Positions 1 to 10,788 of a stretch of DNA of 64,000 nt are shown piece by piece. Below the pieces are notes generated by a model, which had not been told where the DNA came from, did not search any database, and worked only from the letters and a program-made list of their open reading frames with translations. This DNA comes from Cryptomeria japonica (lineage: Eukaryota; Streptophyta; Pinopsida; Cupressales; Cupressaceae), in assembly GCF_030272615.1 (NCBI RefSeq), contig NC_081406.1, positions 262,722,624 to 262,786,623 on the forward strand, given 5' to 3'. Positions within the stretch are counted from its first letter, which is position 1, and the number at the start of each line of letters is the position of its first letter. A program made the translations under genes and the position numbers.

Positions 1-650
1 GTTATAGATGTGGTTGTTATGGGGAAGAAGATTCAAGAGGAATTAAATAAGTGATGAAGTAAAGAAGTTGTTAATCGATGAAGAAGAGGAAATAATAATA
101 AGCAATAGAATCAAAGAAGTCATCAAATGTTCATAGTTTTCCTAGGAATCTTTGGAGATGATAGATGAGAGTGATTCTTAGGTTGAGGAAGAAAAAAAAA
201 CTCAAAGAAAATTAAAGGTAAATCAATTACTAATGATGTCTTATCAACCAACACATTCCCCAAGCTAAAAAGACATTATGAGGAGATGAACCTCATGGAC
301 AAAGAGTCACATTTCATGTTGTCAAAATCAAGAGAAGTATGTAAAGAGTTTAAATAATTAGTAATTCTTAAATAGATCAGGAAAAGCAATTGTGAATGAG
401 ATTTGTGATAGATATTACGAAGTGAGTTCTTGGATGTTAAATTAACAAGACAAAGAAGACAAAAGACCTTGGTCAAGTAGACAAAGAAGCCATGATAGAT
501 ATTAATAGTAGAAAAAGAACCTTGATCAAATAGACAAAGAAGCCATGATAAAAAGAGAAAAAGATCAAAGAAAAGAAAATAGATTAGAAGAAAGATTAAT
601 CCCTAATCACACAAAATAAATCAAAAACACTCCCATTTTGGCACACGAGA
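1..650. other. No gene recognised
   Basis: AT-rich, purine-biased sequence. Only short, composition-driven open frames were seen, with no domain, RNA gene or repeat boundary I can name. A short run at about 450-560 repeats the idea of a 'tagacaaagaagccatgat' phrase (about 478-497 and 530-550), a minor local duplication. Confidence 0.5.
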
Positions 651-654
651 GAAT

Positions 655-1500
655 TGGCTTTACAACTACCCATTTCATTTATTTTGGAAGTTTCTAAACA
701 TTTCTCAACAATTTCCTTTTGGTCATATCCTGCAATATCCTGCAATCATGGCATTCCACAAGACCAAATTTCTGAGGCACATTGTCAAACAGTTCGCGTG
801 TCTCAACTATTCTTCCACGTTTTGCATACATGTCTACTAGAGCGTTTGCAACTACATTTGACAAAATCCCTTTATCTTATGTGCTTTTATGGATATCCAT
901 ACCCTGTTCCAAAGCTCCTGGGAATTCGGCATTAGCTACGACGCTGCTGGCAAAGGTTGTGAAGTTCGGATATACACCCGCAATTGCATTTGGTTGAAAG
1001 TTTCTGAAGCCTTTTCAACAAATCCATTTTGTGAATATCCTGCAACCGGCGCATTCCATGAGAATACATTTTTTGGGGGTATTCTGTCAAACAGTTCATG
1101 TGCTTTGTCTATGCTTCCACATTTTGCATACATGTCTACCAGTGCAGTTGCAACTGCTCCATCCGACAAAACATCTCTATTTTTTTAATTTTTTATCCTG
1201 TGATGGGTGTGCGTAGCCTATTCGAAAGCTTGAGGATGCTGGCAAAGGTTGAGGAGCCTGGATTTAGACCTGCAAATTGCATTTTCTTGCAAGTTTCTAA
1301 AGCCTTTTCAACAAATCCTCTTTTTAGGTATCCTGCAAGCAGGGCTTTCCATGAGAACACGTTTCTTTGAAGCATTCTGTCAAACAGTTCGCATCGCCTG
1401 TCAAGGCTTCCACATTTTGCATACATGTCTATTACAACATGCTTTTCCTATGCTCGAATATGCACGAGGCAGTTATTCTTTCTCCTATGCAAGGCATTTT
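655..1500 (-). pseudogene. PLS-class PPR protein pseudogene (fragment)
   Basis: Reading the minus strand gives three successive pentatricopeptide-repeat modules. About 1426-1193 reads MYAKCGSLDRRCELFDRM then NVFSWKALLAGY. About 1169-936 reads ALVDMYAKCGSIDKAHELF then NVFSWNAPVAGYSQNGF. About 865-660 reads VANALVDMYAKRG then ELFDNVPQK. The repeated VDMYAKCG and FSWNAMIAGY-type blocks are typical of PLS-class plant PPR proteins, which bind organellar RNA and often direct C-to-U editing. The frame breaks between modules, a TAG lies just upstream of the first module (about 1455), and the third module loses frame after its helix A. There is no N-terminal targeting region and no E or DYW tail. It is a dead internal fragment of a gene family that normally has ten or more modules. 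The remaining open frames across this stretch are shadows of it. Confidence 0.8.
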
Positions 1501-2400
1501 TCACAAAGGAAGGAAATAGGATAGAGATGAGAGCCTGTAGAGGGAGCAACATCTGACAATATGTCCTTCTGCAGTGCAATAACTATAAGTTGTGAGGTTG
1601 GGCGGGAAGGAGAAGAAGGTTTAAAATTTAATTCTGTGCACATCCACCAAACGGCCTCCGTTAACGGCAAACTGAAGGAGATGAGTCACGACTGGGCCCA
1701 CACTAGTTACCTAAGGGTCCAGCTTAACGGATGTACTATTCTGGTTTCAAAATGGATCTTTCGTACAGCATGTTAGCGATAGGTTAGTCAATCGCAGCTG
1801 TTAATTGTAAAATCGACGGTGTAAAACGCGCGACTAACACGCATATTAGTCAATCCGTACTGTCATTTTGAAGCTAGAATAGATGCATCCCAGCTTAACG
1901 GGCACACTCTAACCTGACAAATTAAGTGCCCGGGCCCACATCTCTCAAAACACCTCCGTTCACATTTTTGAATTCATCATGTCTGTCCATTTCCATGTTT
2001 TTCATCCTACATGGTAGGTAATAATAAGCAAGGGAATTATAATTATAATGTCGTGAAGGGTACCCTAGTTTTAATTTCTTTCCTTCGTTCTTTTCTACAC
2101 TTGATAGTCAAATTATTAAAATTGTATATGAATACTATAAAAAAAGTTCTTTATAAATTATAATTTATATTCAATCTTAGTTAATATTATTAAAAAATAA
2201 CTAAATTATTTATTTTCATTTTTTTTAAATAAAATTATTTATAAATTATAATAGATATTTAGTAAAAAATAATTTAATTGTTTTAAACATTTTTAAATAA
2301 TTAATAATCATTCTAAATAAAAAAATTTAATTGCAAAAATATATTGTTGCGAGTAGGTCTAGTTTTTGCAATTTTAAACTTTATATTACAACTTTTATTA
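1501..2400. other. Intergenic, no gene recognised
   Basis: The first part (1500-2000) is of mixed composition. A short direct repeat 'cagcttaacgg' occurs near 1720 and 1890, and 'ttagtcaatc' near 1784 and 1848. From about 2050 it is strongly AT-rich up to the LINE target site. No coding signal. Confidence 0.5.
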
Positions 2401-2411
2401 ATATATATAAC
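2401..2411. repeat. Putative TSD of the LINE (3' side)
   Basis: ATATATATAAC next to the oligo-T that marks the LINE tail; identical to 8142-8152. Confidence 0.6.
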
Positions 2412-3079
2412 ATTTTTTTTTTAATGAATAGACCTTATCTATTACAAAATAATATTAAAGTATATATTCACAGAAAAAGGTCGAGAGATACAAGATCACC
2501 CCGCAAGAGTCAAACGACAAGAAGCCAGAGCCAAAAAACAAAGCTATCCTCAAGCAATGGCAACCGAGGGGGAGGGGGGATCTTGATCATCTTGCTTGCC
2601 CCATACATCAGCGGGGCCAGGAGTCAGGTCTGGCACGGACCATCCATCTTCTAGGTCTTTTTCTTCATCTCCTTCTTCCCGCCTGGGAGGCGAAATAGCC
2701 AGAGCCAAGTGAGGAAATTTAGAGGTGGTGGCAGCAAGCCACCTAGAACCATCACCGACAATAGGAGCTAAAGTAACAAGAGTAACAGAAGGCCACCCCG
2801 AGGCAGAGCCATGATGCGGAGGAGAAGCCGAGTAACACTTCCACGTGTCGTCTCCCCCACCAGAGGAGCGGCGAGGAACCTGGGACCACGAGGTCTAAGA
2901 GAATCGAGCAGAGGAGCTTCGGCCACAGCTGCGACCACGGGTGGAGTGCAGTCGACAGAAACAGAATCCGATGGCACTCTGACAACCGCACAAGGGGCAT
3001 TGCCCCAATGTTGAAGGAGCTCCTGTAAGTGGCCCACCTTAAGAGCGACTTTATTGGCTTGTACCTGAATCTGCATTAA

Positions 3080-6000
3080 TACATTATTACAATGCAAGTT
3101 TTAGCATAGAGCGCGACATTAGTATCCAAAGAGTTGTGAGTGAAAAGAACAACATTTCTAGCTTTCCAAAGAGTAAATAGGATCTCCATTCTGAAAGCAT
3201 GCCATATCTGGGAAAAATTGAAGGGGATTCTAGGCGAATCACCCAGAAGAGCCATATGCCAAGAAAAGGGCTCAGGCCGAAAAGGCTGAAAGAAATCATG
3301 GATCCAGCTCCAATACTGTTGAGATCTTCTATAGAACCAAAAATGTGCATAAAAGTTTTTGGATGCCCACAAAAAGGGCACCAGGGATCAGGGACCCCCA
3401 AATGTTTAAGTCTGGAACTCAAAGGCAACCCTTGAAAAAGAGCACACCAAGCAAAGTGTGCAATCTTGGGTTCAGTGGTGGCGGACCAAACAGAAAAAAA
3501 CCTGAGTCTCCAGGATTTCTGAGAAGACTACAAATGCCACCGATGGTTAAGAATATGGACCATAGGCAAATGGGGCGCCAACCAGAGATAACCCATTTTG
3601 GGTTTGTAGCTAGTGAAAGGAGTCCAAGGATACCACTTCCAATCCTTCCACCAAGGTTTGATAGAATGCCATCTTATGTAACAGATGTGAGGGTAAGGCC
3701 GAAACGAGAAGGTCATAAGTCTGTCGTTCAAGTCGAGATAGACAAAACTGGACCTGGAGGTCATCCCATGACTGAAGGCTCATAGAAACTCTGGAAAACA
3801 GGTCCTTAGGTGTTCGAATGCCACACTTGTGAAATCATAGAGCACTAACACCCTATATTTTGGCCAGCGGTAACCCTTGCACTTGAAAAAGAGGTGACCA
3901 CCAGAGGTTGTGTTGATTCATGAAGATCCCATCATGAAGACCATCACCCGCCCACCAAAGCCAAGGCTTAATAGCTTCCCAAGCACACCAGATTCTTTTA
4001 ACAACTAAAGTACCCTAGATCTGAATTGAGTCTTTCATAATGAGAAGGGTTTGAAAACCAATCCTCTTCCAAGTCAAGCTATCGGTAGGAAAACTCAAAG
4101 AAATGCAATTCCGAAGAAGGATTTTCCAAGCCTCGTCACCAGATAAGGCTCTGATGATCCATTTAGCACATAAAACAAGCCCTTGTTTCTAGGTAGAAAT
4201 AAGGTCGAGCCCTCCCGACTCCTTAGGAAGGCAATAATACTCCCAAGCAACTCTATGAAAACCTTGATGGTCAAAACCAGAGGCCCAAAGAAAAGCCCGC
4301 AAAAGTCTTTCCAACTTCATGTAAGAGGCCTTGGAAGGAGCCCAACATGAAGAGTAATAGACATGAGTGGCAGCCAAAACCTTCGAACAAATTTAAAAAA
4401 TTTCAACCAGAGAGAGAGGCTTGGTTATCCAATAGGCTAATTTTTGCTCAATCCTAGCTAAAACAACATTCCAAAGATCCACAGACGAAGCTTGAAAGGC
4501 AAAAGGAATGCCTATAAAGTGAAAAAATTCGCCATGATGAAGCCATTTCCAGCCATAATGAAGTATCCAAGGCGGGGTAGGAAGAAAATACTGCCTATAA
4601 CATTGTGTCTTGTGCCATTGAATGGCCGAGTCGGAAGCCAAGCAAAAAGTGTCTAGACATTGAAGAGCAGCCTAAACATTATTTTCTTCCTCAATGAGAA
4701 TGATAAAGGAGTCATCTTCAAAATGGCCATTGACAAGTTGAGAAGGTGACTTAGGAAGGGATATTCCACGGACACATCCAACAGAAATGGCGTTAGCAAG
4801 AAAGTACCCAAAACCCTCTGTCGCAAGAACATATAAGGCAGGGGCTAGAGGACAACCCTAGTGAATGGATCTGAAAAGACCAAAAGCCTCAGATTGATGG
4901 CCATTGATGGTGATGCAGGTCGAGGAATCTCCAAATAATATCTAGACAGACTGAATGAATCTGGGGCCAAAGCCAAGAGCTTTGAGCATAGCCAAAATAA
5001 ATGGCCACTCAATGCGATCATACGCCTTAGCGAAGTCAATCTTAAGGAAGACTGCCTACTCTTTGGAGCGTCGGGTCCATTCCATCCCTTCCCAGACAAC
5101 AATAATATTATCAAGAATAAACTTGGACTTGATAAATCCAGTTTGCTCCGGACGAACAATCAAAGGCAGGAGATGACGAATCTTGAGAGCCAAGGCTTTG
5201 GCAATGATCTTATACAAGACATTGAGCAAGGTAATAGGCCTCCAATTGCAAATGTCCTCCAGATCCACAGCCTTAGGGATAAACTTGATGTTACCTCGGT
5301 TAATCATCTTTCCCAAGGAATGGGAATGAAAAGCTTAAAGGTAGACCTTATGTAGGTCAGGACCAACACAAGGCCAAAGGGCTTTGTAGAACTCACAAAC
5401 CATCACACCCTAGGGCTTTATCATCCACCATAGAAAAAATAGCGTCCTTGAGATCATCAATGGTCGGTAAGAGATCACAAAAGGTCTATTGAGACTCGGA
5501 AAGCCTTTTGGGAACAACAGCTAAGCAATCTTGCAAAGCTTGGGCTCTGGCCGGAGAGTTTCCCTGTGCTGTGAACACCTTCTCATAATGACGGACAAAA
5601 GCTTGCAGAACATCAAGCAGCTCAGTGAGATCAACATGCCCCTCTTTGATTTTCTTAATCCCTACAGAGGTATGACGGGCGTGCAAAGCCAGGAAAAATT
5701 CTTTGGAGGCCTTGTCACCCACCTTAAGCCAGTGTAACTTGGCTTTGATTTGAGCTCCTCTGACAGAGTAATTATCTGCAACTTGTTTCTGATGATGGAG
5801 CTGGGCTAACCAAAGTTGCAGGTTAGAATCAAAAGGATTTGAGGCCAAAGCTTCTGTGGCAGCACATAGATCTTTAGTGGTCACGTCATACAATCACCTG
5901 CGGTACATGGCAAGTTGTCTACCATAAATGCGCAAAAACCTCGCAGAGTGGGTAATGGCATCATTCCACCACACAATCCAACCACTGTGATGATGAGGCC

Positions 6001-6848
6001 TTGGTTCCAAATTCCAAACCCTTTGAATGTGGGCCATCGTGGCTTAATGATGCAAGAGAGACGTGTTGAGGTAGAACTGCATCTTGGAAGGACGTGACCT
6101 AGCTGGCTACCATTCAATGCTAAACTTTATGGGGAAGTGATTGGACAGCATCACATCAACGAGAGGAGAGACGAGCAGATCTTGATCTTCAAAAAAAGAA
6201 AAAAGATTGTGTAGTTATCATAGCACGATCAAGCCTTTTAAAAATTCTATCCGAGCCAGCTTTGAAATTAGACCAAGTGTGCTAGACCCCACCTATGCAG
6301 CAGCGGTTGGTATTGGGGTCGAAAAGACCCAACTTATTATGCATATAGTACCGAGCTTCCCTCTCACCAGTTGTCCATCGAAAAGGCAAAATCTTGTCCT
6401 TATCGGTCGCCACCTCAACCATATTGAAGTCACCAAACATGACCCCAGTTGCAGGTGGCAGAGTATTAGCAATCCAGCGCCATAAGTGTGATCTATCAAC
6501 CACATCATTGGGAGCATAAACATTAACAATTCCAACATAATGATTATCGATTGACAGCAAAACCCATACAGTGCGCTGCATGGGATCAGAACTGTGAGAA
6601 ATAACTGCAGAAAAACAACGAGGTGAAAGGAGAGTGGCAACTCCACCTCGACCAGCCTCATGTTGGGAAGCAAAAACTAGGCTATCCGGCGAAATAACAT
6701 GACATGCAGCTATAAGCATGAAACCAACAATTTTAACTTCCCGAAGGCAAAGAACATCCTGGCCTAAAACACGTTGATGAACATCTCTAACAAAATACTT
6801 TCTAGTGAGGTCTGTGAGACCTCGAACATTCCATGAGATGTAATTCAT
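3080..6848 (-). pseudogene. LINE ORF2 remnant: AP endonuclease / reverse transcriptase / zf-RVT
   Basis: The N-terminus (6848-6282) is an APE-type endonuclease: MNYISWNVRGL, then LREVK (catalytic Glu region), VNVYAPND, GDFNMVE, and SNHFPIKFSIEW near 6150-6110. A linker follows (5893-5486, with LHWLKVGDKASKEFF). The reverse transcriptase begins with NWRPITLLNVLYKIIAKALA and PEQTGFIKSKFILDN (5316-5056), then DFAKAYDRIEW (about 5040) and GCPLAPALYVL (about 4855). The active-site box at 4722-4711 reads FEDD, not the usual FADD or YADD. The tail (3428-3087) has PWCPFCGHPKTFMHIF, a zf-RVT type Cys-His box. The frame carries many stops, for example TAG at 4672-4674 and 5056-5058, and several shifts, so this is a fossil. 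The enzyme would nick target DNA and reverse-transcribe LINE RNA at the nick. Confidence 0.85.
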
Positions 6849-7097
6849 GAAAAATCTTGCATGTCATCCTTGTCCCCAAGAGAGGAGAAGATATTGCACA
6901 AAAAAAATTGAACTGAGACCGAGAAGAGAGTCCCCACCGGAAATAACTCTTCTTTTCTCTGAACCACCATATGTTATCTCAGCATGCCCAGAAGGGCTGC
7001 AAGAGCAACACAGAGAGTGTGGAGCAGAAATCACAAACGTAGCCTGAGGAGTGCGAACCCAAGGGGGTCGAGCGACACCCTTAGAAGAATCCTTCCC

Positions 7098-8063
7098 CTA
7101 CTGGCTAGGGTTTGAAACCGAAGCAGACGATGTAGAGACCACCTGGGTAGACAGTGCCTGAGTAGGAGACTCTGTCGTCGACTGAGAACTTGATCTGATG
7201 GGTGGCTTTTGGGTAGAAGCCACAGAGTTCTTGCATTTGTAAACCATAGTGGTCCATTCATTCTTCTTAGCTCCCTCCACAAGTCGAGAGTCGGTCTCCT
7301 TAACAGGGGATTTCATTTTCGGTATAGACAAAGGACAATCCTTGATTTTGTGCTTCGCCGACTGGCACCGATAGAAAGTGTTGGGAAGGTTCAAATAAAG
7401 CACCTTTTGGGTGAAGGTATTGCCACCCACTTGAATATCAACAGTTTCTTTCAGGTCTCGAGAAAGGTTGACCTTAATGCAAACCCTCTTTTGAGGGCGA
7501 GCATTATAAAACCGGTCTGGTTCAAGACAAATAACTTTGCCAACAGACTGAGCAATAGTTTGCATGAAAGGCCAACAAGGCAAAGGAAGACTAGGGAACT
7601 CAACCCAGACCGGGACTCTCAACCTTTTATCATCTGAGACAAAAAAGTCTCGAGACCAACGCTGGAAAACCAGAAGGGAAGACTGAATGGTTCATGGCCC
7701 ATGAGAGAGGATAGCCTCAACATGGGAAAGGTTTGAGAAGTGAAACAAAAAGAAACCCTTGGTGAGGCTTTGGACGCCATCAAGTCGGAGTCCATGAGGA
7801 GACCAGGCTTTGGCGACCCAATCACAAAGCATGCTTTCAGGAGGGATCCTACCCACAAAATAACCTATCAAAGTGCATTTTTCAAGCCACTCACAGGCAT
7901 TATCAAAATCTTGAATAGGAAGCACAACATCAGGTGAGGACATACCTCGTGAAACACTTTCGGAACAAATTTGTGAGGGCGTTTGTTCTGAGGCGCCATG
8001 CGGATCTGTCACAGCAACTCTAGCACCAACATTAATTGTCGGGCTAAATTTGGCCAGAGCCAT
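7098..8063 (-). pseudogene. LINE ORF1 remnant (DUF4283-like, CCHC-type knuckle)
   Basis: Starts MALAKFSPTINVG at 8063. One frame runs to 7098, interrupted by a single TGA at 7692-7694, where HGPWTI is expected (TGG to TGA). The middle part (WVEFPSLPLPCW, GKVICLEPD) resembles the DUF4283 region of plant LINE ORF1, an RNA-binding nucleocapsid-like protein. The zinc knuckle reads FYRCQSAKHKIKDC: spacing C-x4-H-x4-C is kept, but the first Cys of the CCHC box is Phe (TTC for TGC, about 7365). A Ser/Thr-rich tail follows. Family known; role in LINE RNP formation inferred. Confidence 0.75.
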
Positions 8064-8141
8064 AATAAACTCTAGAATCCCGTTACTGCGGTATGAAAAA
8101 AAATAGTACTTAACCTCAAACCCTAGCAGAGCTCATCTTTT

Positions 8142-8152
8142 ATATATATAAC
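8142..8152. repeat. Putative TSD of the LINE (5' side)
   Basis: ATATATATAAC, identical to 2401-2411. AT-rich, so chance similarity is possible, but its position on both flanks of the coding remnant supports it. Confidence 0.6.
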
Positions 8153-8462
8153 TTAATAATATTTATTATAAAATATAAATTAATTTTAATATTTTAAGAA
8201 ATTGAATTTCCTAATTTTTAGAATAGTTTCAAATATTAATATAAAATTTCGGTAATTTTGATTTTCAAAACATTTCTAATAAAAAATTGTAATTTTTTTA
8301 TAATAAGAATTTAAAAACTTACTTATAATATATACACTTTAAAATTGTGATATACATTAGTTATAATCATATGATATCAATGTAGATGATATAGTGATGT
8401 TTATATTTTTAAATAAAATTGTATATTAATTAGAATCTTATTATAAAATTTTCATGATATGT

Positions 8463-9055
8463 AGGGGTGACAATCAAATTCTAGGCCTAATTGGGGGCAT
8501 ATCTAACATCAAACAAACCTACAATTCATAAAATCCAAGAAAAGAAACATAATAAAACTAAGCAAAATAAAATAAAATTTAAACACTAAGGTAAAATATA
8601 TACAAAAATAAATAATAAACACTCTTCATACCATGTGTCTTTTAAATATGCATCATTATCTTCTTGATTTAAAGATTTTGTTTTGATTGTATTTAGAAGG
8701 ATGAACAATTGATTCAAAGATATCACTTCTCCATTGAGTCTTTTATTGCACAAACAAACATCATTTGTTGAATGGCCTAACAATTAATCTCATGCATTTC
8801 ACAAATTTATGCAACTAATAGACCAATATTTTTTGGGGTGTGATTGCTAGTTTTAATTGTTTCTATGACATTTAAGAAATCAATTATTAGAAAAAAAAAA
8901 TAATTGTAAATATTATTAAATTATTAATCAAAAATCAAATTTAAATAAAAGTTGCTCTCAATTGATTTTTTCTACTATATATTTATTTTCATAGAATTGT
9001 AAATTTGTTTGAAGTTAGATATGCCCACAACTAGACCTGAAATTTGATATAACGA
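8463..9055. mobile_element. Fold-back / MITE-like element with about 60-bp inverted ends
   Basis: 8473-8531 and the reverse complement of 8992-9052 match over about 60 bp with scattered differences. Shared cores are GGGCATATCTAAC and TCAAACAAA. The left end begins TAGGGGTGACAATCAAATT, a hAT-like start; the right end is eroded. No coding capacity between. The surrounding 8153-9257 is AT-rich with nothing else recognised. Confidence 0.6.
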
Positions 9056-9259
9056 TAATAAAATCATACATTGATATTAAATGATGATAACTAACGTATG
9101 TCAAATTTTCAAAATGTATTTATGATAAATAAGTATTTAAATTCATATTAAAAAAAAAATAAACACTATTATTAAAAATATAAATTACTTGTACTAAATA
9201 TCAATTATAATTTATTACAACTTGGAAATCCACTTTAAACAATGTGACAAATATAACCA

Positions 9260-9376
9260 ATGGAAGACCAAGAGTCACAACTTAGAATTCCACAAAGGTG
9301 TCCCTCATGGAAATTGAACTTGGGTCTCCACATTGAGAACTCAATGCTTTAACCAACTAAGCTCAACCCCTTGGAC
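9260..9376 (-). mobile_element. tRNA-derived SINE, 3'-truncated
   Basis: Homologous to the 5' half of the complete SINE at 18901-19167 (same strand). The 5' end reads GTCCAAGGGGTTGAGCTTAG, with the A-box-like TGAGCTTAGTTGG and B-box-like AAGTTCAATTTCC. The match stops near 9260, so the 3' half is missing. I considered a genuine tRNA gene and reject it because acceptor and anticodon arms do not fold. Confidence 0.7.
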
Positions 9377-10246
9377 TATGAATAATTTTATTTATAAAAA
9401 TTAAAATAAAATAAAGTTAATTATTTTTTAATAATTAGAATTTAATATTAAATACTCTTACCAAATATAAACTATAATTTACAAATCATTTAATAAAAAA
9501 ATTAAAAACGAAAAAAATTGTTATTTTTATTATATTAATTTACAATCTTAATAATAAAACATTTAAGTGTAAGTAAACAAAAAGATCAAACTTGTTTTAA
9601 ATATTAAAAAAACAAAAATATTTTTCAAATATTGTTTTATACATTGAATGGAGAAACAAACAAACTCATAACGGTGCGCTTTATGATAATCCCTTCCTTG
9701 TTATAACCTTAGCACGTGGGATAAGAAAACACGGAGAACCAAAAAAACGGTGCAGTCAACTTAACGGAATTGAGAACGGCAACGATGACTTCAAAAACGG
9801 AAACGGAGGTTTATTCAAAGAAGTGGGCCCGGGCATCTAATCTGTCAGGCTCGAGTGTGATGTGGGCCCGGCCATCTAATCTGTCAGGCTCGAGTGTGCC
9901 GGTTAAGCCGGGCTGTCGCGGGTCAACCCTTGGAGTGTGCTGGTTAAGGCAAAACCAGCCCATGAGCCAACCCAACCCCATCTTATCTTGCATTGTAGCC
10001 AAGACTAAGCTCCATTATTGGTTATTGCAAGGTAATGAACACCACCATTTTTGTCTTCTTTGATTGGTCATGACACCACCAAGATAGCGTGCAACTACTG
10101 CAACTACTTCCCACTTACTCATTTTTTAATCAGCCATACTTGTTACCTATTGAAGCACTGAATTGCTTGTTTTCAACTGCAGGGCGTTTGTAACATATCC
10201 TTTCTTGATTTATTTGCTTTTTCACCAGAGCATCAATTTTCTGTTA
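9377..10246 (+). other. Upstream region of the TNL gene
   Basis: AT-rich to about 9660, then a GC-richer stretch with GTGGGCCCG boxes (9823-9898 duplication, separate entry) and TNL-proximal sequence. TTCAACTGCAG at about 10172-10182 resembles a splice acceptor, so the 5' UTR may contain an intron. No confident TATA box was identified. Confidence 0.4.
9823..9898. repeat. Two tandem 37-bp copies upstream of the TNL gene
   Basis: 9823-9859 and 9862-9898 are identical except for one base (CCCGGGCATC against CCCGGCCATC). Each contains GTGGGCCC and CAGGCTCGAG. GTGGGCCC resembles TCP-type binding motifs (inference only). Confidence 0.8.
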
Positions 10247-10788
10247 ATGGCGTCCACTTCGACATCTGGTCGAGGAGAGCAGGCAGCCGATCCTTTTTTG
10301 GTACTTGAACCTCCCAATAGAAAGATAAAATCCTCCTTGTCTGTGAAACAGTTTGATGTATTCATCAACCATCGAGGCCCAGATGTCAAAACAACTCTGG
10401 CTCGGCAGCTTTACGATTCTTTACAGAAAGCTGACATCCGGGCGTATCTAGATTCGGAAGAGACTGAACTGGGAGACTCAATTTCTTCCACCATAAAGAA
10501 TGCCATATTCTCTGCCACAGTGCACATAGCCATTTTCTCACCGCGATATGCAGAGTCTGCTTGGTGCTTAGCTGAGCTAGCTTTAATGTTTCAAACCCGG
10601 GCTAGAATCATTCCCCTGTTTTACCATGTTCAGCCTTCAGACTTCCGCTACATAAGAAATGGAGTTGCAGATGCATTTTCCAAACACAAAGAGAAGGGCA
10701 GATACCCTAGTCAGGACATTGAACAGTGGAAAGAATGCCTGCAGAACGTTTCAGGGATCATGGGCTACGAACTCAACGGACAGAATGA
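10247..10788 (+). CDS. TNL exon 1: TIR domain
   Basis: Residues about 35-170. FDVFINHRGPDVKTTLARQLYDSL is the TIR A-box region, DSISSTIKNAI the next conserved helix, HIAIFSPRYAESAWCLAEL the box with the catalytic Glu (about residue 110) used by plant TIR NADases. IPLFYHVQPSDFR is the last box. The donor is GTAAGA at 10789, leaving two bases of a split codon completed by the first base of exon 2. Confidence 0.88.

Larger units (their letters stand above)
2412..8141 (-). mobile_element. L1-type LINE retrotransposon, decayed but near full length
   Basis: A non-LTR retrotransposon of about 5.7 kb on the minus strand. The 5' end is near 8141. ORF1 lies at 8063-7098 and ORF2 (endonuclease, reverse transcriptase, C-terminal zinc region) at about 6848-3080. 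A 3' tail shows as ten T on the plus strand at 2413-2422. The 11-bp string ATATATATAAC occurs immediately outside both ends and fits a target-site duplication, although it is low in complexity. Many in-frame stops and frameshifts show that it is inactive. No LTRs are present, which separates it from the gypsy and copia elements further right. Confidence 0.88.

Noticed and set aside
2331-3785. Plus-strand frames over the LINE
   Set aside because: They are antisense shadows of ORF2 and its 3' region.
9260-9376. tRNA gene on the minus strand
   Set aside because: The A and B boxes are tRNA-like, but the acceptor and anticodon stems do not pair, and the sequence is part of a longer repeat with a complete copy at 18901-19167.
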